From JABDKJ01 sp964609215 (GTDB taxonomy: Bacteria > Bacteroidota > Bacteroidia > Flavobacteriales_D > JABDKJ01): a stretch of 64,000 bases of DNA. The position numbers were made by a program, and so were the translations under genes. Within the stretch, counting starts at the first letter, position 1. Each line of letters starts with the position of its first letter. Positions 53,168-62,244 of this stretch are shown in pieces. The notes below the pieces were generated by a model, which made no database searches, was not told the DNA's origin, and was given only the letters and a program-made list of their open reading frames with translations. The stretch is taken from contig CAZSQZ010000002.1 of the NCBI GenBank assembly GCA_964609215.1, forward strand, positions 186,001 to 250,000, written 5' to 3'.

Positions 53168-53599
53168 ATGGAAAAGAGAAAAATCTTGGTGCTCTGCACG
53201 GGCAATTCTTGCAGGAGCCAAATGGCACACGGATGGTTAAATCACTTTAAAACACAACTTAATCTTGACATAGATGTTTTCAGTGCTGGAGTTGAAACAC
53301 ATGGCTTAAACCCTAGTGCAGTTAAGGTAATGGCAGAGTCAGGAATTGATATACATAATCATAGTTCAAATCTTATTGAGGAATATCTAGATTTGGGAAT
53401 AACACATGCCATTACAGTATGCGATCATGCTGCTGAGCGCTGCCCAATTTTTCCTCAAAAAGTAGAAGTCAGCCATCAAAATTTCTCAGACCCTTCCAAG
53501 ATTGATGGAAGCGAACCAGAAACTTTACCCTACTACAGACAAACCCGGAATGAGATAAGAGATTATATTTTGGTTTACCTTCAGCAATTTAGACAATAA
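53168..53599 (+). CDS. Thioredoxin-coupled arsenate reductase (ArsC, LMW-PTP fold)
   Basis: A 143-residue protein of the low-molecular-weight tyrosine phosphatase fold. The P-loop is CTGNSCR at residues 10-16. The redox pair Cys 85 and Cys 92 in CDHAAERC matches the spacing of Cys 82 and Cys 89 in Staphylococcus ArsC, so arsenate reduction through a thioredoxin relay is likely. The general-acid loop is DPSKIDGSE. No arsenite exporter or ArsR gene is nearby. It is followed one base later by an M14 peptidase gene. Confidence 0.9.
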   Translation: MEKRKILVLCTGNSCRSQMAHGWLNHFKTQLNLDIDVFSAGVETHGLNPSAVKVMAESGIDIHNHSSNLIEEYLDLGITHAITVCDHAAERCPIFPQKVEVSHQNFSDPSKIDGSEPETLPYYRQTRNEIRDYILVYLQQFRQ

Positions 53600-53600
53600 C

Positions 53601-55310
53601 ATGAAAAAAATCCTATTGCTTTTTTCGATTGGATATTTCCTACAATTTAATGGGCAAGTCCAACATAAATATGAAGAGAATCAAACATTTACCTATGATG
53701 AATGTATCGATGCATGGAGGGAGTTAAGCAATACTTACCTTACCATTAAAATGATCGATTACGGTCTTTCGGACTCAGGAAGACCCATCCATCTTGTTAC
53801 CTTGGGAGATACGGATAAAGAAAACAAACCCACTTTACTCATTAACAATGGTATTCATCCTGGTGAATCTTGCGGTATAGATGCTTCTCTAAAATTTGCA
53901 GAAGATCTTTTAAAATCGGATAGTCCTATTTTGAATAAAATCAACATTGTAATCATTCCCATTTACAATGTTGGTGGGGCATTGAATAGAAATGCATTTT
54001 CCAGAGCCAACCAAAATGGTCCAGAAGAACATGGTTTCAGAGGCAATGCAAGAAACTTAGACTTGAATAGAGACTTTATAAAATGCGATAGTCGAAATAC
54101 GGAGGCTTTTTATAAAATTTACCACGACTGGGAACCTGAAATATTTGTAGACACCCATACTTCAAACGGAGCAGACTATCAATACGTGATGACCTTGATT
54201 ACTTCGCAAGTGGATAAACTTCACCCGGAATTTCGAACCTTTGTTAGGGGGTCGATGGTTCCCGATTTATTCAAAAGAATGGAAGATAGTTATCCCATGA
54301 GTCCTTATGTAAATACCATGGGAAGAACTCCCGAGAGTGGTATTTCAGATTTTAATGATAGTCCTCGATACTCCACAGGTTATACTTCCCTTTTTAATAC
54401 CATAGGTTTTGTAACAGAAACACATATGTTAAAACCTTATAGAGATCGTGTCTTATCCACCTATTATTTCTTGAAGAATTTGTCTGAGTATACTGCTGAG
54501 AATGCGAACATACTGGTGCAATTAAAAAAGAAAGCAGATCGAGAAACGGCAAGAATGCAAACATTGGGCATCAATCATCGATTGGACACTAATTTCCATA
54601 CCTTATTGGATTTTAAGGGTTTTGAACCGTACTACGAGAAAAGTGAAGTAACTCTTCAAGAGCAATTGCATTATAGGAGAATCCCAAAAAATATAAAGAT
54701 CAAACATTACAGTTCTTATGTTCCTGGAGATACGCTCTCAATTCCAAAAGCATATATCATTCCTCAGGCATGGAGGGAAGTTATAGAGCATTTAAAAATG
54801 AATAAGGTGGAAATGAAGCGATTGAAAGAAGACATGGAACTTCAGGTCTACGTCTCCTACATTGAAGACTATGAAGCATTGAAACAACCTTATGAAGGAC
54901 ATTTTCTTTTAAGAAATGTGCAAACAGAAGAAGGGCATCAAAAAGTAAATTTTCTTAAGGGTGATTATGTAGTTGAATTAAATCAGAAAAGCAATAGATA
55001 TATTATTGAATGTTTGGAGCCGAAAAGCGTAGATTCATTTTTTGCCTGGAATTATTTTGATGCAATATTGGGTCAAAAAGAGTATTTCTCCGATTATGTA
55101 TTTGAGCCTGAGGCAAAGAAAATTCTTGAGGAAAATCTGCACATTGAAGAAGCTTTGCGGAAAAAACAAAAAGAAGACAAGGCTTTTGCTGAAAACAGTT
55201 GGGCTCAGCTTTATTTCATCTATAAATTGTCAAAATACTATGAGAAAAGTCACAACCGATATCCAATAGCTAGGTACAGTTTTGATATTGATACGATTAC
55301 GGAACAATAA
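53601..55310 (+). CDS. M14-family zinc carboxypeptidase-like protein
   Basis: A 569-residue protein with a signal peptide (ending FNGQ). The zinc site His 86 and Glu 89 is in NGIHPGESCG, and the third ligand is the His in FVDTHTSNGADY. The substrate-binding Asn-Arg pair is in NARNLDLNRDF. About 230 C-terminal residues beyond the catalytic domain are unrecognised. It probably cleaves C-terminal residues of peptides in the periplasm or outside. It starts one base after the arsenate reductase stop. The final 14 bases overlap the convergent lipoprotein gene. Confidence 0.9.
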   Translation: MKKILLLFSIGYFLQFNGQVQHKYEENQTFTYDECIDAWRELSNTYLTIKMIDYGLSDSGRPIHLVTLGDTDKENKPTLLINNGIHPGESCGIDASLKFAEDLLKSDSPILNKINIVIIPIYNVGGALNRNAFSRANQNGPEEHGFRGNARNLDLNRDFIKCDSRNTEAFYKIYHDWEPEIFVDTHTSNGADYQYVMTLITSQVDKLHPEFRTFVRGSMVPDLFKRMEDSYPMSPYVNTMGRTPESGISDFNDSPRYSTGYTSLFNTIGFVTETHMLKPYRDRVLSTYYFLKNLSEYTAENANILVQLKKKADRETARMQTLGINHRLDTNFHTLLDFKGFEPYYEKSEVTLQEQLHYRRIPKNIKIKHYSSYVPGDTLSIPKAYIIPQAWREVIEHLKMNKVEMKRLKEDMELQVYVSYIEDYEALKQPYEGHFLLRNVQTEEGHQKVNFLKGDYVVELNQKSNRYIIECLEPKSVDSFFAWNYFDAILGQKEYFSDYVFEPEAKKILEENLHIEEALRKKQKEDKAFAENSWAQLYFIYKLSKYYEKSHNRYPIARYSFDIDTITEQ

Positions 55311-55836
55311 AAACAGGAGTCTCCACCCTATTACTTTCTTGTAAATCTCGATCAGCAATGTGAATTTCGAATTTAATGGTATCCCCAGATACAAAATCAG
55401 CTGGAGGCCATATCGCTTCTTCAAATCGAACTCTGATTTCTGCCTCTAAGTTCTTATCTGCTCCCGTGGGATCAAATCTTTGTCTGGTTCTGTAGTACAG
55501 TGGACTTGAATCAGGATTAGCAGCACTTGGTGCAAGATCTACCAGCTCCCAAACATTATTATTTAAAATATACGGATCAACAAAAATGCAGTAATAGAAC
55601 TTATTAAATGGATCTACCGAAAATTCAAAATTCCCCAATGTATCTCCCAAGTTAAAACCAAAATTCCCATCTCCATCCGTAATATCAAAAACGATATGCG
55701 CGGAATCCTCAAAAACGATAAAGGAATTGAATTCTACAGCTGGTATTAAGGGAAATTGCACATCTTCTCTGCATGAAGACATCAATACAGTGATGAATGC
55801 CAGCCCTACTAAGGATATTTTTCCCAATCTTTGCAT
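55297..55836 (-). CDS. Hypothetical lipoprotein
   Basis: A 179-residue lipoprotein with lipobox LMSSCRED at about residue 19. The mature part is beta-rich with FDITDGDGNFGFNLGDT, a pattern seen in Bacteroidota lipoproteins with an immunoglobulin-like fold that might bind calcium. No further homology is recognised. The start of the divergent LuxE-like frame overlaps its first codons, and its end overlaps the M14 peptidase gene by 14 bases. Confidence 0.8.
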   Translation of the reverse strand: MQRLGKISLVGLAFITVLMSSCREDVQFPLIPAVEFNSFIVFEDSAHIVFDITDGDGNFGFNLGDTLGNFEFSVDPFNKFYYCIFVDPYILNNNVWELVDLAPSAANPDSSPLYYRTRQRFDPTGADKNLEAEIRVRFEEAIWPPADFVSGDTIKFEIHIADRDLQESNRVETPVFIVP

Positions 55837-56862
55837 TATTCAAATTTAAGCATAATCTCAATAAATTCATTTCACATATCAGACTTTAAGCAATCTGAAT
55901 TGTTCAAGGATTACACTCCTGAATTATTTAACGCAAAGGCACTAGAGATATTTTCATTTCAGTGTAAAAATATTGAGGTTTATTCAAAATATCTGGAAGT
56001 TCTAAAGACTCCAATTTCCAAAATACAGCACTATACTGAGATTCCATTTCTGCCCATAGAATTTTTTAAGGAATGGAAAGTAATTGGAAAAAGTGATGAA
56101 GCCGAGATTGTCTTTGAAAGTAGCGGAACCAGTGGTCAGAATCCGAGCAAACATTATGTTAAGCGTTTGAATCTTTACCGTGAGAGTTTCCGCAAGGCAT
56201 TTGAGCTCTTCTATGATTCACCATCTGAATACTGTATTTTAGCTTTGCTTCCTTCCTATTTGGAAAGGCAAGGCTCTTCTCTGGTCCTAATGGTGAAGGA
56301 ATTGATGGAACAATCCAGTCACTCTTCTAATGCTTTCTTTCTAGACGATTTTGAAGGTTTACATAACACCTTGAAAAAACTTAAAGCAGCTCAACAAAAA
56401 ACCATTCTCATTGGGGTCACCTTTGGAATATTAGATTTCTTAGAAAAATATAAAATAGAATTTCCAGAACTGATCGTAATGGAAACAGGAGGCATGAAAG
56501 GAAGAAGAAAGGAGTTGTTAAGATCAGAGGTCCATGCAATAATTAAAGATGGCTTTAACATTGAAAATGTTCATTCAGAGTACGGAATGACTGAATTGCT
56601 TTCTCAGGGCTATTCCAATGGAAAAGGGATTTTTAAATGTCCTCCTTGGATGAAGGTACTTGTTCGAGATGTAAATGATCCTTTTTCTTATTGTTCTGAT
56701 GGAAAGACTGGAGGTGTCAATATTATTGACTTTGCTAACCTTCATTCTTGTTCATTTATTGCTACCCAAGACTTGGGAAGAAAACTAGAAGACGATTCTT
56801 TTGAAATACTCGGACGATTTGATCAAAGTGAAATTAGAGGATGTAACTTAATGGTTGGCTGA
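55831..56862 (+). CDS. LuxE-like acyl-protein synthetase family protein
   Basis: Up to 343 residues. The LuxE/PaaK-type adenylation motifs are FESSGTSGQNPSKHY, VMETGGMKGRR and VHSEYGMTELLSQGYS. Such proteins activate fatty acids in the Lux system and occur beside acyl-CoA reductase or O-antigen genes elsewhere; here no partner is present. The start is unsure: the TTG at 55831 lies in a promoter-like AATCTTTG sequence and overlaps the lipoprotein start. A TTG at 55900 is a possible true start. Function is inferred from family only. Confidence 0.82.
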   Translation: MHYSNLSIISINSFHISDFKQSELFKDYTPELFNAKALEIFSFQCKNIEVYSKYLEVLKTPISKIQHYTEIPFLPIEFFKEWKVIGKSDEAEIVFESSGTSGQNPSKHYVKRLNLYRESFRKAFELFYDSPSEYCILALLPSYLERQGSSLVLMVKELMEQSSHSSNAFFLDDFEGLHNTLKKLKAAQQKTILIGVTFGILDFLEKYKIEFPELIVMETGGMKGRRKELLRSEVHAIIKDGFNIENVHSEYGMTELLSQGYSNGKGIFKCPPWMKVLVRDVNDPFSYCSDGKTGGVNIIDFANLHSCSFIATQDLGRKLEDDSFEILGRFDQSEIRGCNLMVG

Positions 56863-56909
56863 GTTGTGGTGTTTGCAATGTTTAATATACAAAGTCGTGA
56901 TGAAATTTA

Positions 56910-57821
56910 TTATTTCATTGGCATAGCTGGAACTGATTGCTCCACGTAGGCAACTCCACTATCATTCTCAATTATTTTTACCGCTGGGGTATGCGAAAAA
57001 GTATGCATGAAAACATGATGGGTGGTTAGAACTGCATCTTGTAAATTATTATCATCTTCAAGAGAAGTAATATTAAGCCCGACCGCTTCACATTCTTTTT
57101 TGGAAATGTGACGTGCATGAGACTTTTGCTTTTTGTGGTCAGAAAACATCTTCATAATATCATTCACTTTGCCTTTTTTAGAAGAACACATATTTAGTTT
57201 TAACCACTCACTAACCATATTCTCAGACCAATCAATCGCCTGTTTACAGGCACCGAGAAAAGTCGGGTGATACTTACCAATTATTGATTGCCAAAGTGGG
57301 GCGGCTTGAGGATTCTTCCTTATATCTTTTTTTGCTTCTTCAAACTCATGAAGAACTGCTTGGCATGCTAACCCACCCATTTGAGGGTCAATTGGGCCTA
57401 GGTTAGAATGTTTACCCATAACAATTTCTTTTGCGGAAAGTGCTATCATCGTTCCAGCCGACATAGAAATTTGAGGTACTATTACTCGAATGTCCATATT
57501 GAACATAGAATATAAATAATCCACTAAAGATTCGGTTGCCGCCAAATCACCTTCTGGTGTGTGAAGAATTAAGTCCAGCCCTTTGGATTTATCCATTTTA
57601 TGAATGGTCAACATAAAACCAGACTTGTCTTTATCATTTACAGCAGTGTCAGGAGCTTTAGGTTTTTGAAGCCAACCAGAATAGTAGGCAATTACATTTC
57701 TCTCTGTTAAATCCGCTACTTTTTTTAAGTACCTCCGCCTAACTGTATCAAATGGATTTAGTTTCGGTTGTTTTTTATGACTTTCTTGAATTTCTTTTAA
57801 TACTTCACTCCAATTTGGCAT
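56910..57821 (-). CDS. SDH_sah/ClpP-fold serine protease-like protein
   Basis: A 303-residue protein of the ClpP/SppA-like fold that is named serine dehydrogenase proteinase in Pfam. The oxyanion segment is ILHTPEGDLAAT (about 86-96), the nucleophile is Ser 121 in SMSAGTMIALSA, and SNLGPIDPQMGG (about 139-150) is the family hallmark. No signal peptide or clear membrane helix is seen, so it may act in the cytoplasm or peripherally at a membrane. It lies 11 bases after a small ORF in the same direction. Substrate unknown. Confidence 0.85.
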   Translation of the reverse strand: MPNWSEVLKEIQESHKKQPKLNPFDTVRRRYLKKVADLTERNVIAYYSGWLQKPKAPDTAVNDKDKSGFMLTIHKMDKSKGLDLILHTPEGDLAATESLVDYLYSMFNMDIRVIVPQISMSAGTMIALSAKEIVMGKHSNLGPIDPQMGGLACQAVLHEFEEAKKDIRKNPQAAPLWQSIIGKYHPTFLGACKQAIDWSENMVSEWLKLNMCSSKKGKVNDIMKMFSDHKKQKSHARHISKKECEAVGLNITSLEDDNNLQDAVLTTHHVFMHTFSHTPAVKIIENDSGVAYVEQSVPAMPMK

Positions 57822-57832
57822 AAATACAATTT

Positions 57833-58027
57833 CTAAACATTTAAAGTCGTATCGCCAGAAGTCATAACAGGTGTATAATTTTCATAAAGCGAAAATTTCT
57901 GTATTGAATCTCCTTCGTCATTCCATTGTCTAGGAATAATGAAAGTTGTTTTATCAGAAGATTTCATCAATTTTTGATATTCCTCAGTAAATGAGTCTTG
58001 CTTTTCTTTTTTCTTGTCACGCCCCAT
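57833..58027 (-). CDS. Small protein upstream of the serine protease
   Basis: A 64-residue protein starting MGRDKKKEKQ, highly charged at the N terminus, with the rest resembling one short beta-rich unit (TTFIIPRQWNDEGD, FSLYENYTPVM). I do not recognise it. It precedes the SDH_sah-type protease by 11 bases on the same strand, and a TAAATTTG box at 58035-58042 lies seven bases before its ATG. The arrangement suggests a real gene and a partner or substrate of the protease. Confidence 0.65.
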   Translation of the reverse strand: MGRDKKKEKQDSFTEEYQKLMKSSDKTTFIIPRQWNDEGDSIQKFSLYENYTPVMTSGDTTLNV

Positions 58028-58034
58028 AATAATA

Positions 58035-58042
58035 CAAATTTA
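58035..58042 (-). promoter_or_regulatory. -7 box of the small-ORF/protease unit
   Basis: The minus strand reads TAAATTTG, an exact TAnnTTTG match, seven bases before the ATG at 58027. It supports independent transcription of this two-gene unit. Confidence 0.4.
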
Positions 58043-58073
58043 CAAAAACTTATTTTAGTAGAAGAGTTGTTCA

Positions 58074-58107
58074 AATACTATCAAAGTCCGCATATTAGGA
58101 TAGTATT
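58074..58107. repeat. Nine-base inverted repeat downstream of tyrS
   Basis: AATACTATC (58074-58082) and GATAGTATT (58099-58107) could form a hairpin with a 16-base loop between tyrS and the small ORF. There is no T-run, so it would be a weak terminator at best. Confidence 0.4.
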
Positions 58108-58148
58108 GCAGTATATATTGGTTCGTGAAACTTTTATTCGTTCTCGAA

Positions 58149-59423
58149 TTAAACCGTTCTGCACAGGAAGTAATTTCTTTTCCCTCTTTGCAGTATAATG
58201 TATTTCCCATTAATCAAATCATCAAAAGACAAGACCTTTTCTTCCGTCACTTTTTGCTTATTTACAGAAATAGAATTTTCTTTCAGAGCTCTTCTTGCCT
58301 CACCTTTTGATTTCAAAAAACCGGTATTATCAGAAAGTGCATCAACGATATTCAAACCATTAGAAATTTGGTCTTGAGCAATTTCTCCCTGCGGCACACC
58401 TTCAAAAACAGAAAGCAAATCGTTTTCCGAGATTTTATTTAAATCGTCTAAAGTGGATTTACCAAACAAAATATTTGATGCAGCAATAGCCGCTTCCAAA
58501 TCCGCAGCGGAATGCACTCTTTCGGTCAGTTCCTCTGCTAAAGCTTTTTGCAATAACCTCAAATGCGGTGTCTCATCATGTTGTTTTTCAATATCTTCTA
58601 TTTCCTCTTTCGTCTTTAAAGAGAAAACACGAATGAAATTCTTAATATCCTCATCTGAAGCATTTAACCAATACTGATAGAACTTATAAGGCGAAGTCTT
58701 TTCTTTATCCAACCAAACATTTCCACCTTCAGATTTTCCAAATTTGGTTCCATCTGCTTTCTTAATTAAAGGTGCGGTTAATGCGAAAGCCTCTCCTTGT
58801 GCTTTTCTTCGAATCAATTCGGTTCCAGTCACAATATTCCCCCACTGATCCGAACCTCCCATTTGCACCTTGCAATCCTTTTCATTGTATAGATGCAAGA
58901 AATCGTATCCTTGAATCAATTGATAAGTGAATTCCGTAAAAGACATCCCAGACTCCAATCTGGATTTTACTGAATCTTTCGCCATCATATAATTTACGGA
59001 AATATGCTTTCCTACATCTCTAATGAATCCAAGAAAACTGAAATCTTTGAACCAATCATAATTGTTTACGATCTCAGCTGAATTCTCGCCACAATCAAAA
59101 TCTAAAAATTGTTCCAACTGTTTTCTTTGGCAATCTAGGTTGTGCTGAATGTCTTCTTTATCTAGCAATTGTCGCTCGGCAGACTTTCCGCTTGGATCAC
59201 CAATAAGCCCCGTTGCACCTCCTACCAAAGCATAAGGTTTATGGCCATGTCTCTGAAAGTGAACCAATAGCATTATTGGAACCAAATTTCCAATGTGTAA
59301 AGAATCCGCAGTTGGATCAAAGCCAACATAACCAGAGGTCATTCCTTTAGATAGTTGTTCCTCGAGCCCAGGCATTTTGTCCTGAACCATTCCTCTCCAT
59401 GTAAGTTCTTCTACAAAAGACAT
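58149..59423 (-). CDS. tyrS: Tyrosyl-tRNA synthetase
   Basis: A 424-residue class I synthetase. The HIGH motif appears as HIGN (ADSLHIGNLVPIM), the KMSKS motif as KFGKS (DGTKFGKSEGGN), and the tyrosine pocket lies in QLIQGYDFLHLY and MGGSDQWGNI. The C-terminal S4-like tRNA-binding domain (KGEARRALKENSISVNKQKV, then KYIILQRGKRNYFL) is complete. Confidence 0.98.
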   Translation of the reverse strand: MSFVEELTWRGMVQDKMPGLEEQLSKGMTSGYVGFDPTADSLHIGNLVPIMLLVHFQRHGHKPYALVGGATGLIGDPSGKSAERQLLDKEDIQHNLDCQRKQLEQFLDFDCGENSAEIVNNYDWFKDFSFLGFIRDVGKHISVNYMMAKDSVKSRLESGMSFTEFTYQLIQGYDFLHLYNEKDCKVQMGGSDQWGNIVTGTELIRRKAQGEAFALTAPLIKKADGTKFGKSEGGNVWLDKEKTSPYKFYQYWLNASDEDIKNFIRVFSLKTKEEIEDIEKQHDETPHLRLLQKALAEELTERVHSAADLEAAIAASNILFGKSTLDDLNKISENDLLSVFEGVPQGEIAQDQISNGLNIVDALSDNTGFLKSKGEARRALKENSISVNKQKVTEEKVLSFDDLINGKYIILQRGKRNYFLCRTV

Positions 59424-59628
59424 TTCCTAAAATTTTGGATAAATATAGCTAAGCACTAAAGACAATGAAATGATTTACTTTTTTTTATCCAATCATTTTA
59501 GCTGACCCTAATACTATTCTTACTCCAATATGCGTTGATTTTCTATCAACATTAGATTGCTGAATTCTAGTGCTGTACCGTATTACTTTAATGCTTTCTT
59601 AAAACTAACTTGCTGAATCAGCCGATCT

Positions 59629-62220
59629 ATGCTGAAAAAAGTATTCAAATATGGCCTAATCGCATTTTTTGCATTCTTCGCTCTTGTGGGTATTGGGATG
59701 ACCTATGTCTATTTCAACCAAGATGATATTAAGGAAATGGCTTTGGAAAAAATCAATGAGAGTATCAATGGCACGCTCTCAATCAGTGGTTCTGAGGCTT
59801 CTTTGTTAAGTTCATTTCCAAACGTTTCTATAAATCTGGAAAACCCATATTTAGTATCTGTGGGTGATACGCTCTTACAAAGTTCAGAATTGCAATTGAA
59901 ATTAAACCTATTCGATTTTGTCAACAAAGAGTATAAAATCAGCGAACTGGAAATATCGAATGGATTAATAGATTTAAAAACCTTGGCCAACGGTAGTCTC
60001 AATTTTGAAATTTGGAAATCCGACAGCACATCAAATTCATCCGAAATGCGTTTCGAAATCGAAGAAATAGAATTTCAGAATGTACGTGTTCACTATGAAG
60101 ATGAAAGTGTTTCAAATCAATACAATACTCACATAGATGATCTTCTGGCCTCACTGGATCTTAACCAAGATATCTGGAATATTAAATTAGATGGAGACTT
60201 AGAGAGTTTCATCTTTTTAGAAGATAGTACCCAAAGGATTTCAGAAAAAGAATTAAACCTAGTTTCAGAACTGATTTATTCTCAGATAGAAAATACATTA
60301 AACTTTAAGGAAATAGAACTGGAGAATAGCAATACATCTATCCAGGGCTTGGGCAATTTATTGATTGATGAAAAGAAGGTGGATTTCGATCTTCAAACGC
60401 AATCCACCGCAGAAGGACTACTGGATGTTTTCTCCAATTATTTTCAAATGCCTGAAAATTACACCTGCGCTGGAAAAATAGAAATTCATTCACTCTTAGA
60501 TTATAATTACGGTGAGGAAGAAGACCTGAAAATGCAAAATACCATTGCACTTAAAAAAGGCAAGTTTACAGAAACTACTTCCAAAGAAAGTGTTGAGAAT
60601 ATCAGTTACAAAGGAAAATACACTATTGAAAACGATATTTCCGATTTATTGATTGAAGAAATGTCATCCAAGATGTCTCATGGAGACTTTCAAGTGAATG
60701 GTCATATCAATAAAATTCCAAATCCGGATGTTAACCTCAACTTTCAGGGATACCTAAACCTAGAAGAACTCTCCAACATTCTAGCTCTAGATTCTGTCCT
60801 CTTCGATGGAAAAATAAGGTTTAACAATGTCTTTGCTGGCACATTTAAATCCAGTGATTTTGAAAATAAAAAATGGATTGATAATGCTGAAATTGGAGGC
60901 GAAGCAAGTTTAGATGATGGTAAAATAGAATGGATAGGGCAAGAAATTGTTATTGAAGAGTTAAACGGAAACATGGCTTTTAGCGATGAACACATCGCAG
61001 TGCAAGACTTAAATGGACATGTTGGGAGTTCTACTTTTATTTTGAATGGAACCATTTCCAATATGTTGGACTATGCATTTAAAGAGAATGCTGCCCTTAG
61101 CATAGAAGCCTATTTGGAATCTGATGTTATCAAACTAGAGGAATTTTTATCCGAAACTGATAACTCTAGTTCTCAATCTGAGCTATCCTTTCCAGAAAAT
61201 ATAGAGTTCAAACTTAACTCCAGTATTGCAGATTTAAGTTTACATAAATTTCATGCGACAAGGTTAAAAGGCCTCATAGAATATAAAGACAAAAGATTTG
61301 ATGCCAATAATATTTCCTTTAACACATGTGATGGAAGTCTCGAAGGACGAATATCTATTCTACAAAAAGCGGAAGACAATTTCCTGGTCACTTCGGAAAC
61401 AAATGCCAAAAACTTGAATATCAAAGAGGTCTTTGTTCAATTTGCAAATTTTGATCAAGAATTTCTTACTGATGAACATATTTCTGGTAAGACAGATACA
61501 GATATTTACTTTCAGGGAAACATGAATCAATTCCTTGATTTTCAAAAAAATACCATTCAAACTGTTGCCGATATTTCCTTGATGAATGGAGAGCTCGTTC
61601 AACATCCCGCCATGATTGAAATAGCATCCTATCTAAAAAAGAAAAAACTTCTTAATCCTTTCTTGAAGATTGATGAATTCCAAAAGAACGTTGAACACCT
61701 TTCTTTCTCTGAGTTACAGAACAGAATATTAATTGAGAATTCAAAAATTACTATTCCGAAAATGGAAATTAAATCAAATGCCATGGACTGTAATATAAGT
61801 GGTACCCATGGTTTTGATAACCAAATAGATTACAGAGTAGATTTTAGAATGCGGGAAATGCTGAAGCAACATGAAGAAGAAATTGAAGATATTATAGTTG
61901 AAGACGATGGCACAGGTTCTAGAATTTTCATTGCCATGAAAGGAAGTGTTTCCGACCCCGATGTTTCCTTTGACAAGGAAAGTGCCCGGGCCAAAAGAAA
62001 ACAAGATTTAAAAAATGCCAAAAAGGATTTTCTTGAAATTTTCAAAAAGAAAGACCCCAATCATGAAAAGCAAGAAGAAGAAATTGAGATCGAGGTAAAA
62101 GATCAAGCAATAGTAGAGGATAAAGGAAAAAAGAAGAAAAAAGGATTAAAGAGCATCTTTGCCAAAGATGAAGAGGTAGAAGAAGATGAAGCTTTAGAAA
62201 TCGAAATCATTGATGATTAA
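59629..62220 (+). CDS. AsmA-family protein
   Basis: An 863-residue protein with one N-terminal membrane helix (about 10-30). An AsmA-type start follows (NESINGTLSISGSEASLLSSFPNVSINLENP) and then a long beta-rich region, as in AsmA/TamB/YhdP bridge-like proteins thought to move lipids between the membranes. The last 60 or so residues are strongly charged (runs of EEEIEIEV and KGKKKKKG). The next gene starts 24 bases later and may be co-transcribed. Confidence 0.85.
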   Translation: MLKKVFKYGLIAFFAFFALVGIGMTYVYFNQDDIKEMALEKINESINGTLSISGSEASLLSSFPNVSINLENPYLVSVGDTLLQSSELQLKLNLFDFVNKEYKISELEISNGLIDLKTLANGSLNFEIWKSDSTSNSSEMRFEIEEIEFQNVRVHYEDESVSNQYNTHIDDLLASLDLNQDIWNIKLDGDLESFIFLEDSTQRISEKELNLVSELIYSQIENTLNFKEIELENSNTSIQGLGNLLIDEKKVDFDLQTQSTAEGLLDVFSNYFQMPENYTCAGKIEIHSLLDYNYGEEEDLKMQNTIALKKGKFTETTSKESVENISYKGKYTIENDISDLLIEEMSSKMSHGDFQVNGHINKIPNPDVNLNFQGYLNLEELSNILALDSVLFDGKIRFNNVFAGTFKSSDFENKKWIDNAEIGGEASLDDGKIEWIGQEIVIEELNGNMAFSDEHIAVQDLNGHVGSSTFILNGTISNMLDYAFKENAALSIEAYLESDVIKLEEFLSETDNSSSQSELSFPENIEFKLNSSIADLSLHKFHATRLKGLIEYKDKRFDANNISFNTCDGSLEGRISILQKAEDNFLVTSETNAKNLNIKEVFVQFANFDQEFLTDEHISGKTDTDIYFQGNMNQFLDFQKNTIQTVADISLMNGELVQHPAMIEIASYLKKKKLLNPFLKIDEFQKNVEHLSFSELQNRILIENSKITIPKMEIKSNAMDCNISGTHGFDNQIDYRVDFRMREMLKQHEEEIEDIIVEDDGTGSRIFIAMKGSVSDPDVSFDKESARAKRKQDLKNAKKDFLEIFKKKDPNHEKQEEEIEIEVKDQAIVEDKGKKKKKGLKSIFAKDEEVEEDEALEIEIIDD

Positions 62221-62244
62221 AGTTTGCAGTGACGTATTACACAA

